Shown here: in pieces, positions 9,229-17,320 of the stretch
How the letters are laid out: every line of letters begins with the position of its first letter
How positions within the stretch are numbered: the stretch's first letter is position 1
Assembly (NCBI RefSeq): GCF_000213975.1
Contig: NZ_GL892076.1
Location: forward strand, 2,265,980-2,329,979
From: Centipeda periodontii DSM 2778
GTDB taxonomy: Bacteria > Bacillota > Negativicutes > Selenomonadales > Selenomonadaceae
DNA: 64,000 bases
Reading direction: 5' to 3'
The notes under the pieces: generated by a model
Told to the model about the DNA's origin: nothing
The model's input: only the letters and a program-made list of their open reading frames with translations
Databases searched by the model: none
Translations under genes and position numbers: made by a program

Positions 9229-10518
9229 TTATGCCGTGATATTGTCCACGATGAACTGCGCTGTCTTCTTGCGCAGAACGGTCGCGGCGAGGTCACTGAC
9301 ACGCCCCTGCTCCTTGATGATCTTCTGAACCTGCTTCGGCGTCGCACCGTAGGAGAGAGCCATCGCATAGACTTCCTGGTCGAGATCCCTTCCCTCAACC
9401 TTGATCCCCTCAGCCTTTGCGACCTCTTCGAGCATGAGATCCGTGCGGACGTTCTTCTCCGCCGTTTCGCGATACTCGTCACGGATGCGTGCCATGTCGA
9501 GGCCCGCGTACTGGAGATACTGCTCGAGGCTCATACCCTGCTGCTCGAGGCGCATCGCCATCTCCTGAATCATCGCCGTGATGCGGTTCTCGACCATGAC
9601 CGGCGGAATCTCCATCGTGCAGTTATCCGTCGCCATGTCGATCGCCTTCGTACGGCGGTCGGTCTCCGCCTGACGCTCTGCGCTCGCCTGCAGGTTCTTG
9701 CGGATGTCCTCACGCAGTTCTGCGAGCGTTTCGAATTTGCTTGCCTTCTTTGCAAACTCGTCGTTCAGCTCCGGCAGCTCGCGCGACTTGATGCTGCGGA
9801 CCGTGCACTTGAACAGCGCCGGCTTCCCCTTGAGGTTCTCCGCATGGTACTCCTCGGGGAATGTGACGTTGACCTCGCGCTCCTCACCGATCTTCGCGCC
9901 GATGAGCTGATCCTCAAAGCCCGGAATGAAGCTGCCCGATCCGATCTGGAGCGGATAGTCCTCCCCCTTGCCGCCCTCGAATGCCTCGCCGTCGACGAAG
10001 CCCTCGAAATCGAGCGTTATAAAGTCATCGTTCTTGACTGCGGCATCTGCCGGCGCGTCCACGAGCGTTCCCTGATGCTGACGCATGCCCTCGATCTGAC
10101 GATCGATCTCCTCGTCCGACACGGAAACCTCGGGTTTCTCCACCGTCAGCCCCTTATAGTCGCCAAGCGTAACCTCGGGGCGCTGCGTGAACTTCGCCGT
10201 AAAGACAACATCCTTGCCCTCCTCGAGTGTGACGATATCGATCTCGGGGCGCGTCACAGGCTCCATGTTCTGCTCCGTCAGAGCATCTTCGAACGCCTGC
10301 TGGGCAACGTCCTCAAACGCCTCCTGCAGAATCGCATCCTTGCCGACAAAGTTCTCGACAATCTTGCGGGGTGCCTTGCCCTTGCGGAAGCCGGGGATGT
10401 TCACACGTCCCGCAATGCGCTTTGCCGCACCGTCCGTCGCCTTTTCCAACTTCGCCTGTTCAACTTCAATCGTCAGAGTGACCTCGCGGTTCTCACCATG
10501 CTCTGCCGTAACCTTCAT
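9229..10518 (-). CDS. tig: Trigger factor, ribosome-associated chaperone and PPIase
   Basis: A trigger factor with the N-terminal ribosome-binding domain containing the GFRKGKAP signature, a central FKBP-type PPIase domain (DFEGFVDGEAFEGG) and a long helical C-terminal domain. It captures nascent chains at the exit tunnel. The start is ATG at 10518 with an AGGAGG about 12 bases upstream; an in-frame TTG at 10530 directly abuts the AGGAGG and is rejected. First gene of the clp/lon series, with a leader of about 100 bases. Confidence 0.95.
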   Translation of the reverse strand: MKVTAEHGENREVTLTIEVEQAKLEKATDGAAKRIAGRVNIPGFRKGKAPRKIVENFVGKDAILQEAFEDVAQQAFEDALTEQNMEPVTRPEIDIVTLEEGKDVVFTAKFTQRPEVTLGDYKGLTVEKPEVSVSDEEIDRQIEGMRQHQGTLVDAPADAAVKNDDFITLDFEGFVDGEAFEGGKGEDYPLQIGSGSFIPGFEDQLIGAKIGEEREVNVTFPEEYHAENLKGKPALFKCTVRSIKSRELPELNDEFAKKASKFETLAELREDIRKNLQASAERQAETDRRTKAIDMATDNCTMEIPPVMVENRITAMIQEMAMRLEQQGMSLEQYLQYAGLDMARIRDEYRETAEKNVRTDLMLEEVAKAEGIKVEGRDLDQEVYAMALSYGATPKQVQKIIKEQGRVSDLAATVLRKKTAQFIVDNITA

Positions 10519-10622
10519 TGTATGAAACAACCTCCTGCTATTTTCCTATGGAAGCATGGGCTTTCGCCATGCTCCTCGCAAGGCGGACATGCAAAGAGCG
10601 CAACGTCCGCGATTCTATTTGT

Positions 10623-10651
10623 ATCGTATCACAAAAACGCCAAAATGACAA
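10623..10651 (-). promoter_or_regulatory. Candidate sigma-70-type promoter for tig-clpP-clpX-lon-engB
   Basis: On the minus strand TTGTCA (10646-10651) is followed after 17 bases by TACGAT (10623-10628). It lies about 105 bases upstream of the tig start. The leader between them contains a hairpin with arms AGCATGG and CCATGCT that may stabilise the transcript. Confidence 0.55.
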
Positions 10652-10667
10652 GCGAGTGAACGCCCTC

Positions 10668-11255
10668 TTATTTCAGCAACTCCGTCATACGCGGGAGCGG
10701 CTCCGAGAGATCCATATGCCCCGAAAGCGTCTCAACGGGTGCGCCGTTGATGAGAATGCGCACCTTCTGCACCTCCGGGAAATCCGTCAGCGTGTTCACG
10801 ATCGAGCCGATGAGCATTTCCTCGCCCGTCGATCCTCCGCTGAAATTCTGCTGCATTTCCTTTGAGAAATCCACTGTGGCGACGCCGTCCTTCACCACAA
10901 CACTGCGAAGCTTTGCCTTTTTCGGGATGACATTCGTCTGATCCTTCTCCTTCGTCCCGGTCATGAGGGACTTCAGCGCCGCCGTATACACATCGTCCTT
11001 CTCGGTGTTCACCGTGCGGCTGACGGCGACGAGCCCCATCCCGTCACTCTTTGCATAGTAGACGTTCACCTTGCGCTCCTTCGGTGCCGTCGTGGTAGGA
11101 GGAGCATCCTTGTCCTTTGTCTGCTGCTCCGTCTGTGCTGTGCTCCCCGGCTGCGCCCCCTTCTGCTCCTCTGTACATCCCGCTGTCAACGCAAGAACAG
11201 CAGCGCAGGCAAGCGCGGCAAATATGTATGTGATCGTTCTCCGTTGCATGATCAT
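10668..11255 (-). CDS. GerMN-domain lipoprotein
   Basis: A 195-residue predicted lipoprotein with signal peptide and lipobox LTAGC (Cys near residue 27), a Pro/Thr/Gln-rich linker, then a GerMN (sporulation/spore germination) domain ending in LSEPLPRM. In non-sporulating diderm Firmicutes such proteins are thought to act at the cell envelope, often beside amidases. Here the start overlaps the stop of the amidase gene by four bases (ATGA), so the two are translationally coupled. The exact function is unknown. Confidence 0.8.
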   Translation of the reverse strand: MIMQRRTITYIFAALACAAVLALTAGCTEEQKGAQPGSTAQTEQQTKDKDAPPTTTAPKERKVNVYYAKSDGMGLVAVSRTVNTEKDDVYTAALKSLMTGTKEKDQTNVIPKKAKLRSVVVKDGVATVDFSKEMQQNFSGGSTGEEMLIGSIVNTLTDFPEVQKVRILINGAPVETLSGHMDLSEPLPRMTELLK

Positions 11256-12343
11256 CTCTCGTTTTCTCCTTCCTCACCAAAATAACGCTCAATGGCATGG
11301 AAAAGTGCCTGTGCAAGTTTCTCCTGATAGTCCGCGTTCGCAAGCAGTGCCTCCTCATCGGGGTTCGAGAGGAAGCCGAGCTCCACAAGGGAGGCAGGGA
11401 TTTCGGTATGCCGCAGAACATAGAAGCGCGCGTATTTGACACCGCGGTTGTGAAGCCCGCCCGCCGCCGCAAGTTCCTCGTTGAGGAGCGCTGCGAAGCG
11501 TTCGTCTGCATCCGTCTTGGGATAGTAGTAAGTCTCCATGCCGTGCGCGTCGGGATTCGTAAAGGAATTGCAGTGCACGGAGAGGAAGAGCTCCGCCTCC
11601 GGGTGCGTAAGACTTACATCGACGCGTGCCTGAAGCTCCTGCGGTGCCGAACTGCCTGCATGGGATACATCCACATCCTCCGTGCGCGTCATAACGACCT
11701 CAGCACCCGCACGCCGCAGGAGTTCCTCTGTACGCAGGGAAACGGCGAAGGCAACATCCTTCTCGCGTATGCCCGTGTAACCGACTGCGCCCGAGTCGCT
11801 GCCTCCGTGCCCCGGATCAATGACAACCGTATGCCCGCGTGCGGGACTGGGCGGTGCAGGCGGTAGCGGCGCAAGGAGATCGATCACGAGATACTCCTTT
11901 ACCTTTCCATATGGATCACCGGGCATCGTGTAGATGCGGTAGGCATCCGCATGGGAAAGGGGCTCTGCCGCATGGATCGTGAGAAGAATACCACTCTTCT
12001 CTTCCGCCGTCATGGTGATTTTATCCGCAATCGCTCCATTGGGAACGTATTCCTGCGGGAATTTCTTGTCGATCTTCACATCCTCGAGTGCAACGCGCAG
12101 CTCGTTTTGTTCATTCGCCATGATTGCATAGGAAAGATCTGTGCGGTTCGTTCCGATCTGAATGCGTACGGCTTCCCGTCCGTCAATCTCGAGTGCATGG
12201 CTCTCAATGCTTATAAGGCGATACGTCTTTCCCTTCGCCTCGCCTGTGCCGGTCAAAAAAAATGTACAAAAACAGACAAAAAGCGCTGCCACGGTGAGCA
12301 GCGTCCTCGTCCCGCGAAATTCATTCCACGATGTCAAGGCCAA
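11252..12343 (-). CDS. N-acetylmuramoyl-L-alanine amidase (AMIN plus Amidase_3)
   Basis: A secreted murein amidase: an N-terminal signal/anchor, an AMIN-like beta domain (about residues 40-150), and a C-terminal zinc amidase domain. Zinc ligands and catalytic Glu are visible in VIDPGHGG, REKDV, SVHCNS and LVELGFLSN. It cleaves the bond between MurNAc and L-Ala in peptidoglycan, typically at the septum. TTG at 12343 is preferred because GGAGG lies five bases upstream; a GTG at 12349 touches the GGAGG. It is coupled to the GerMN gene downstream. Confidence 0.88.
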   Translation of the reverse strand: MALTSWNEFRGTRTLLTVAALFVCFCTFFLTGTGEAKGKTYRLISIESHALEIDGREAVRIQIGTNRTDLSYAIMANEQNELRVALEDVKIDKKFPQEYVPNGAIADKITMTAEEKSGILLTIHAAEPLSHADAYRIYTMPGDPYGKVKEYLVIDLLAPLPPAPPSPARGHTVVIDPGHGGSDSGAVGYTGIREKDVAFAVSLRTEELLRRAGAEVVMTRTEDVDVSHAGSSAPQELQARVDVSLTHPEAELFLSVHCNSFTNPDAHGMETYYYPKTDADERFAALLNEELAAAGGLHNRGVKYARFYVLRHTEIPASLVELGFLSNPDEEALLANADYQEKLAQALFHAIERYFGEEGENER

Positions 12344-12356
12344 TAACACCTCCGTT

Positions 12357-12557
12357 TTATTGTTTCAAGAGTTCCAGCGCCTCAGCTTCGGCAGCCTCCG
12401 TGGCTGCCGCGTCGCGCTCCATCGAAATCGTCAGATAGTCTCCCTCGGAAATATCCGCAGGAAGAAAGCTGCGCGGAAAATTTACTTTTTCCATCGCATC
12501 GCCCAACAGGAGAACAGCATATTTCCCTTCAAAGCGATCCAGATAAGCAGAGATCAT
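12357..12557 (-). CDS. DUF3006 domain protein
   Basis: A 66-residue small protein beginning MISAYLDRFEGKYAVLLL, which matches the DUF3006 pattern; the C-terminal half is an alanine/glutamate-rich helix. DUF3006 genes commonly sit next to secreted ComEC-like metallo-beta-lactamase proteins, as here: its start overlaps the stop of that gene by four bases. Function unknown. Confidence 0.75.
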   Translation of the reverse strand: MISAYLDRFEGKYAVLLLGDAMEKVNFPRSFLPADISEGDYLTISMERDAAATEAAEAEALELLKQ

Positions 12558-13462
12558 TGTTTCTCCCCCCGTTCGGGCGTAATCTTGTATGTTTTACCAT
12601 CGCTCGTCACGGTGATCGTTCCATTCTCTGCCGTCACATAGATGGGAATATTCAGCGCATGGTACTTCTTCATCGTTTCCTTGTGCGGGTGCCCGTAGTC
12701 GTTGTTCACCCCGCAGGAGATGAGCGCCGCCTCCGGCTTCACCGCACGCAGAAAGTCTGCCGAAGAGGATGTCTTGCTGCCGTGGTGACCGGACTTTAGG
12801 ATTTTGCTCTGCACGTTGGCAGAGTCTCCGGCAAGAATCGCCTGCTCTTCCTTCTTCTCCGCATCACCTGTCAGCATCATCGTAAAATCGCCAAAGACGA
12901 GCCGTCCGACCACGGACTCATTGTTCGGATCGTGCTTATACCCCTTGACATTGCCCTCTTTGACGAGTTCCGCCGAAGGACCGAGTACCTCGAACACGGC
13001 GCCGCCGCCAAGGTCGATGCGATCACCCGCAACGAGTCCCTTGCGCTCGATCTTCTTCTCCTTGAGCTTTTTCACATAGCCGAGAAAGAGCTTCGAGGTC
13101 GAAGGCATGCCGTTGTCATAGACCATACCGACGGGATACTCATCGAGCAGAACATCCATGCCGCCGATGTGGTCGGCGTGCGGGTGCGTGAGGATGATTG
13201 TGTCAATCTTCTTGACATCCGCCTTTTTCAGCTCCGTACGCAGCTTGTCTCGCTCATCCACATCGCTCGTATCCACAAGGACAGTCTTCTCCCCCGTCTG
13301 AATGAGGATGGAGTCGCCCTGCCCGATGTTCAACACCTTGACCGTGATCGTGCCCTCTGTGGTATGTGCCGCATCGGAGGCAGGCGCAGAACTACAGCCC
13401 GCAAGCAGATGTGCCGCGAGGAGCAGTGCCCCCGCAAGGACGGACAGAATCCACCGTTTCAT
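12554..13462 (-). CDS. ComEC/Rec2-type metallo-beta-lactamase-fold lipoprotein
   Basis: A 302-residue protein with a lipoprotein signal (lipobox LLAGC) and one metallo-beta-lactamase domain. The metal-binding motif THPHADHIGG and downstream His (SGHHGSKTSS) match the extracellular hydrolase domain of ComEC, but the membrane channel domains are absent. ComEC-like domains are believed to act on DNA or nucleotides at the surface; for stand-alone lipoproteins this is not established. ATG at 13462 chosen over the TTG at 13468 because of GGGAG six bases upstream. Confidence 0.82.
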   Translation of the reverse strand: MKRWILSVLAGALLLAAHLLAGCSSAPASDAAHTTEGTITVKVLNIGQGDSILIQTGEKTVLVDTSDVDERDKLRTELKKADVKKIDTIILTHPHADHIGGMDVLLDEYPVGMVYDNGMPSTSKLFLGYVKKLKEKKIERKGLVAGDRIDLGGGAVFEVLGPSAELVKEGNVKGYKHDPNNESVVGRLVFGDFTMMLTGDAEKKEEQAILAGDSANVQSKILKSGHHGSKTSSSADFLRAVKPEAALISCGVNNDYGHPHKETMKKYHALNIPIYVTAENGTITVTSDGKTYKITPERGEKQ

Positions 13463-13484
13463 GTGCAACTCCCTTCCCTACAGT

Positions 13485-14819
13485 TTACGAACGCAGTGCC
13501 AGATTGATCAGGAATGCGATCGACACGAGATACATAATCCAGCTGATCTTCTTATACTGTCCCGCAAAGAGTTTCATCACCGTATAGCTGATGAAGCCAA
13601 ACGCGAAACCGTTTGCAATACTCGATGTGAGCGGCATCATGATGATCGTGAGGAATGCCGGCAGCGCATTCGTAAAATCGGAGAAGTCGATCTTGCCGAC
13701 CTCGGACATGAGCAGCGCGCCGACGAGAATCAGCGCGGGTGCCGTAGCGAACGCGGGCACGAGTCCGATCAGCGGCGTAAAGAGCAACGCCGTGAGGAAG
13801 AGCATACCCGCCGCGACCGCCGTGAGCCCCGTACGTCCACCGGAAGCAATGCCCGCCGCACTCTCGATGTAAGACGTGACCGTCGACGTGCCGAAGACCG
13901 CAGACACCATCGTGCCGACCGCATCCGTCGTCAGCGCCTTGTCGATGTTCTCAATATGCCCATCGGGCTTCACCATCTTTGCCTTTGTCGTGAGGCCGAT
14001 CAGGGTTCCCATGTTATCAAAGAGCTCGACGACCGTAAACGTAAAGATGATGGAGACAAGACCGTAGTTCCACGCCCCCGCAAGATCCAGCTGACCGAAC
14101 GTCGCGCCCATATGCGGGAGTGAGGTGCTGATAATATCGCCGAATCCCTGCGGTGCAGGCGTCATGCCGAACGCCATCGCGAGAATCGTGGTGACGAAGA
14201 TGCCGATCAGGATCGAACCGTGCACATTGCGCGCCATCAGTGCCGCCGTAAAGAGCAGCCCGAAGAGCGAGAGCAGCGTCGTCGGCGCGGTCACATGACC
14301 GAGCGCGACGTACGTCGCGGAGTTCTCGACGATCAGCCCCGTTCCTTTGAGACCGATGAATGCGATAAAGAGTCCAATGCCGACGCTGATCGCAAGCTTC
14401 AGATCGCGCGGCACAGCGTTGATGATCGCCTGCCGAATGCCGCCGACCGTCAGGATGAGGAAGAGCACGCCCGAGAAGAACACCGCACCAAGCGCAACCG
14501 TCCAGTGCAGTCCCAGCACGCCGCAAACGTAGTAGGCAAAGAACGCATTGAGACCCATGCCGGGCGCGAGCGCGACCGGATAGTTCGCAAAGACGCCCAT
14601 CGCGAGTGATGCGAGCGCTGCAATCCAGATCGTCGAGGCAATCGCCGCGTCCTTCGGAATCCCCGCATCCGCAAGGATGTTCGGATTGACAAAGAGGATG
14701 TACGCCATCGCGATGAATGTCGTCAGCCCCGCGAGCAGTTCCGTGCGGACGGACGAGCCCTTTTCCCGCACCTTGAAATACCGCTCAACGAACGACGGCG
14801 GCGTTCCCTGCATCTCCAT
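13485..14819 (-). CDS. Hypoxanthine/guanine permease, AzgA/PbuG-type (NCS2)
   Basis: A 444-residue NCS2-family carrier with about 13 membrane segments. The N-terminal GLTTFIAMAYILFVNP and the central TKAKMVKPDGHIENIDKA stretch are hallmarks of the AzgA-like purine branch (adenine, guanine or hypoxanthine with protons) rather than the uracil/xanthine branch. ATG start with AAGGAGAT upstream. Only 68 bases separate it from the 3' end of tRNA-Ser; no purine riboswitch is seen there. Confidence 0.88.
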   Translation of the reverse strand: MEMQGTPPSFVERYFKVREKGSSVRTELLAGLTTFIAMAYILFVNPNILADAGIPKDAAIASTIWIAALASLAMGVFANYPVALAPGMGLNAFFAYYVCGVLGLHWTVALGAVFFSGVLFLILTVGGIRQAIINAVPRDLKLAISVGIGLFIAFIGLKGTGLIVENSATYVALGHVTAPTTLLSLFGLLFTAALMARNVHGSILIGIFVTTILAMAFGMTPAPQGFGDIISTSLPHMGATFGQLDLAGAWNYGLVSIIFTFTVVELFDNMGTLIGLTTKAKMVKPDGHIENIDKALTTDAVGTMVSAVFGTSTVTSYIESAAGIASGGRTGLTAVAAGMLFLTALLFTPLIGLVPAFATAPALILVGALLMSEVGKIDFSDFTNALPAFLTIIMMPLTSSIANGFAFGFISYTVMKLFAGQYKKISWIMYLVSIAFLINLALRS

Positions 14820-14887
14820 AGAAGCATCTCCTTATCGGCATCATCATTCCAACAACAAAAAAACCCGACGCAGGCCAGGTATAAAAA

Positions 14888-14978
14888 TGGCGGAGTGGGA
14901 GAGATTCGAACTCTCGCAGCGGTTACCCACTCTAACGATTTAGCAAACCGTCCTCTTCAGCCTCTTGAGTACCACTCC
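14888..14978 (-). tRNA. tRNA-Ser(GCU)
   Basis: Read on the minus strand: acceptor arm GGAGTGG pairs with CCACTCC, followed by an encoded GCCA end. The D-loop, anticodon loop with GCT, a long variable arm typical of class II tRNAs and the T-arm with GTTCGAATC are all present. Length 91 including CCA. It reads AGC/AGU codons. Confidence 0.95.
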
Positions 14979-15012
14979 ATATTCACTTTTCGCTTTATCT
15001 GCGACACGGGAT

Positions 15013-15041
15013 ATATTAACAGAACATATGAAGGTTGTCAA
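15013..15041 (-). promoter_or_regulatory. Strong promoter for tRNA-Ser
   Basis: A consensus TTGACA (15036-15041), 17-base spacer and TAATAT (15013-15018) on the minus strand lie 35 bases upstream of the mature tRNA 5' end. The rest of 14979-15264 holds a short hairpin with an A-rich flank and the lysR promoter. Confidence 0.8.
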
Positions 15042-15211
15042 GAAAAAAATGAAAAACCCCCGCAAGAACACCACTTCTTACGAGAGGCTTCATCTTTTGT
15101 GATACCTGTTTCGGCTCACGATTGCCTGTACATAGTATAACACAATGCATCTAGAATTTCAGGATCCACAGTAAAAATATGAAAAATCCGTATAAAAATA
15201 CGTTATCTACA

Positions 15212-15240
15212 TTGTATATATATTTTTTCCAAGATATAAT
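15212..15240 (+). promoter_or_regulatory. Promoter for the LysR-type regulator
   Basis: TTGTAT (15212-15217), 17 bases, then perfect TATAAT (15235-15240), 24 bases upstream of the ATG. A GAAAGGA ribosome-binding site follows. Confidence 0.65.
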
Positions 15241-15264
15241 AGATATACACGAAAGGAATACTTT

Positions 15265-16155
15265 ATGGAACTTGCACAATTAAAATACTTTCAAGTAATG
15301 GCGAATATACGTCACTTTACACGCGCGGCGCGCATGCTCGATGTAACGCAGCCCGCGCTCAGCCGCTCAATGGCAAAGCTCGAAAAGGATCTCGATGTTC
15401 CCCTCTTCAAACGAAGTGAGGGCGAGATCGAACTGACGCCGGAGGGCGAGCGCCTGCTGCGCCGTGTGGATCGGATCCTGCGCGAGGTCGACAGCGCCCG
15501 CGAGGAGGCGAGCAATGCACATGCGGAGGTGTCAAAAGAATTCCGCCTCTCCTTCATCCATTCACTTGGCAGCTATGCTCTGCCGCACATTCTGCAGGAC
15601 TTTCGTGCGCTCTATCCCGACATCCGCATTCAGCTCAACCAGCAGGACTCGGCAGCACTTGCACTGCAGGTTGCTGCGGGTGAAACGGATCTCTGCCTCT
15701 GCTCTACGATCCCGACGACGGAGTACAGCGCGTGGGTCTATCTTTGGTCGGAGGAGCTCTTCGTCACCGTACCGCTCGGACATCGGTTTGCGGAGCGGGA
15801 GAAAATCAATCTGCAGGAGCTTGAGGATGAACCGCTGGTCGCGATGAAGAGCAGCTACAGTCTGCGCATTCTCGTCGATCAGTTCTTTGATCTTGCAGGA
15901 ATCCATCCCGAGATCACGTTCGAGGGGGACGACGTGTCGACGATCTCGGGGCTTGTCGCGGCAGGGCTTGGCGTCAGTCTGCTGCCGAAGCTCGCAGGCG
16001 TCGAACATCCGGAGCTGCGCTATATCCCTGTTTCATTCCCGATCTGCAAGCGTGCGGTCGGCATCGCATGGAACACACAGCGGCAGCTCCCCCCTGCCGC
16101 CATCTGTTTCCAACAGTTCCTGATCCGCCGCTTTGACAATACGATGAAAAAATGA
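15265..16155 (+). CDS. LysR-family transcriptional regulator
   Basis: A 296-residue LTTR with an N-terminal winged helix (about residues 1-60, with the FTRAARMLDVTQPALSRSMAKLE signature) and a C-terminal periplasmic-binding-like effector domain (about 90-290). The target and effector are not evident: neighbours are tRNA-Ser upstream and a convergent small gene downstream, with no obvious divergent target operon. A strong terminator follows directly. Confidence 0.92.
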   Translation: MELAQLKYFQVMANIRHFTRAARMLDVTQPALSRSMAKLEKDLDVPLFKRSEGEIELTPEGERLLRRVDRILREVDSAREEASNAHAEVSKEFRLSFIHSLGSYALPHILQDFRALYPDIRIQLNQQDSAALALQVAAGETDLCLCSTIPTTEYSAWVYLWSEELFVTVPLGHRFAEREKINLQELEDEPLVAMKSSYSLRILVDQFFDLAGIHPEITFEGDDVSTISGLVAAGLGVSLLPKLAGVEHPELRYIPVSFPICKRAVGIAWNTQRQLPPAAICFQQFLIRRFDNTMKK

Positions 16156-16157
16156 TC

Positions 16158-16208
16158 AAAAAAGCCCCCGTGAAGATTCAGCACGTTGAATCTTCACGGG
16201 GGTTTTTT
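16158..16208. terminator. Bidirectional intrinsic terminator
   Basis: A 16-base perfect stem (16165-16180 with 16187-16202) and a six-base loop, flanked by A6 on the left and T6 on the right. It serves the convergent LysR gene and the gene at 16207-16620. Confidence 0.95.
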
Positions 16209-16620
16209 ACGCTTGAATGTCTATGTTCTTTCCGAGATTCTGTACCGGATGACTGGTCGCATATGCCTGTTTGACCTGCTGCATGATCTCATGCGTCACC
16301 TGTCCGCCGATCTGCTGTGCCTCACGGTTCGAGCGCTGGAACACGCTTGTTCCAAGACGCTTCGGATCCATGTTCTCTGTGGATTTCTGCGTGGCACGGG
16401 ATGCGCTCTGCGCCCCGTCCTGAACGACACGGTTTTGCGTCTGATGAAACGGTCCCTTTCCGATCTTCGTTCCTGTGCCGAAGTTCGAGCCGCCCGTAAC
16501 GGCTGCGACCTCCTCCATCTTCGCATGCGTCACCTGTCTGCCGATGCGCTGTGCCTCACGGTTCGAGCGTTGGAACACGCTTGTGCCGAAGCCACCACTT
16601 CTGAGTGCCGGTATTGCCAT
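16207..16620 (-). CDS. Hypothetical protein with a duplicated 27-residue module
   Basis: A 137-residue glutamine- and arginine-rich protein with no signal or membrane segment. Two copies of a module beginning GTSVFQRSNREAQ and ending in QVTH plus a short helix occur, about 80 residues apart; the DNA of the copies is nearly identical over about 70 bases, indicating recent duplication. ATG at 16620 is chosen for GGAGGG seven bases upstream. It follows flgD by 139 bases in the same orientation. I do not recognise the family; association with the flagellar genes is only positional. Confidence 0.7.
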   Translation of the reverse strand: MAIPALRSGGFGTSVFQRSNREAQRIGRQVTHAKMEEVAAVTGGSNFGTGTKIGKGPFHQTQNRVVQDGAQSASRATQKSTENMDPKRLGTSVFQRSNREAQQIGGQVTHEIMQQVKQAYATSHPVQNLGKNIDIQA

Positions 16621-16758
16621 AATGGTTCCCTCCATTTCATAATTACCCCATTCTCCTTTGGGATATTGCATTTATATTATAATGGATGAAGAAACTTTGT
16701 GCAAGTATAAAATACCGCCGAAGGAATTCTTCGGCGGCATCTCATATGATTCGTTTGT

Positions 16759-17298
16759 TTAGGATCCTGCCTTGAGACGACCAACGCGCACAATCTCGGA
16801 TACCTGAACCTGATACGGCTTGCCGTTCACATCCGCGATCACACTCGGCTGACCGTCGGTGATGCTGACACCGATGATCTTGCCCTCGTAGCTCTGCGTC
16901 TTGACCTTTCCGTCACTGTCCTTCACAGGCTTTCCGTCTTCGCCCTTGACCACGGTATTCCACTGGACAGGCTGTCCGATCATACCGCTCAGCTGTCCGA
17001 TGAGAACGGAGGAGTTGATGTTGTCAACGATCTTCGATACATTCTCAAGCCCCTTGGAAACGTTCGTCATCTGCTCAAGTGCAGAGAACTGTGCAAGCTG
17101 CGAGAGATACTCGCTGTTGTCCTGCGGATCGAGCGGATCCTGATACTTCATCTGCGTGACGAGCAGCTTGAGAAACGCGTCCTTACCAAGCGCGTCATTC
17201 TTCTTGTCTTTTGCCTTTGCCTGATTCTGTGCTGCCTCATAGTCCGACAGCTTCTGCACGACGCCGCCGACGTTGATTGTATTCAGTGGATTTGCCAC
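16759..17298 (-). CDS. flgD: Flagellar hook assembly protein FlgD
   Basis: A 179-residue hook-capping protein. The N-terminal conserved block with AFLKLLVTQMKYQDPLDPQDN and LAQFSALEQM (about residues 40-80) is diagnostic of FlgD, and the C-terminal part is a beta-rich domain. FlgD caps the growing hook. The start is a GTG at 17298 with GGAGG seven bases upstream. It follows fliK by 22 bases, matching the usual fliK-flgD order. Confidence 0.93.
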   Translation of the reverse strand: MANPLNTINVGGVVQKLSDYEAAQNQAKAKDKKNDALGKDAFLKLLVTQMKYQDPLDPQDNSEYLSQLAQFSALEQMTNVSKGLENVSKIVDNINSSVLIGQLSGMIGQPVQWNTVVKGEDGKPVKDSDGKVKTQSYEGKIIGVSITDGQPSVIADVNGKPYQVQVSEIVRVGRLKAGS

Positions 17299-17320
17299 GA
17301 TAGTTCCTCCTCAATGCGCT

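Noticed and set aside
9019-10659. 546-codon plus-strand frame opposite clpP and tig
   Set aside because: Leucine/arginine-rich shadow of two conserved genes.
14820-14887. Purine riboswitch upstream of the purine permease
   Set aside because: Only 68 bases between tRNA and gene; no conserved purine aptamer junctions seen.
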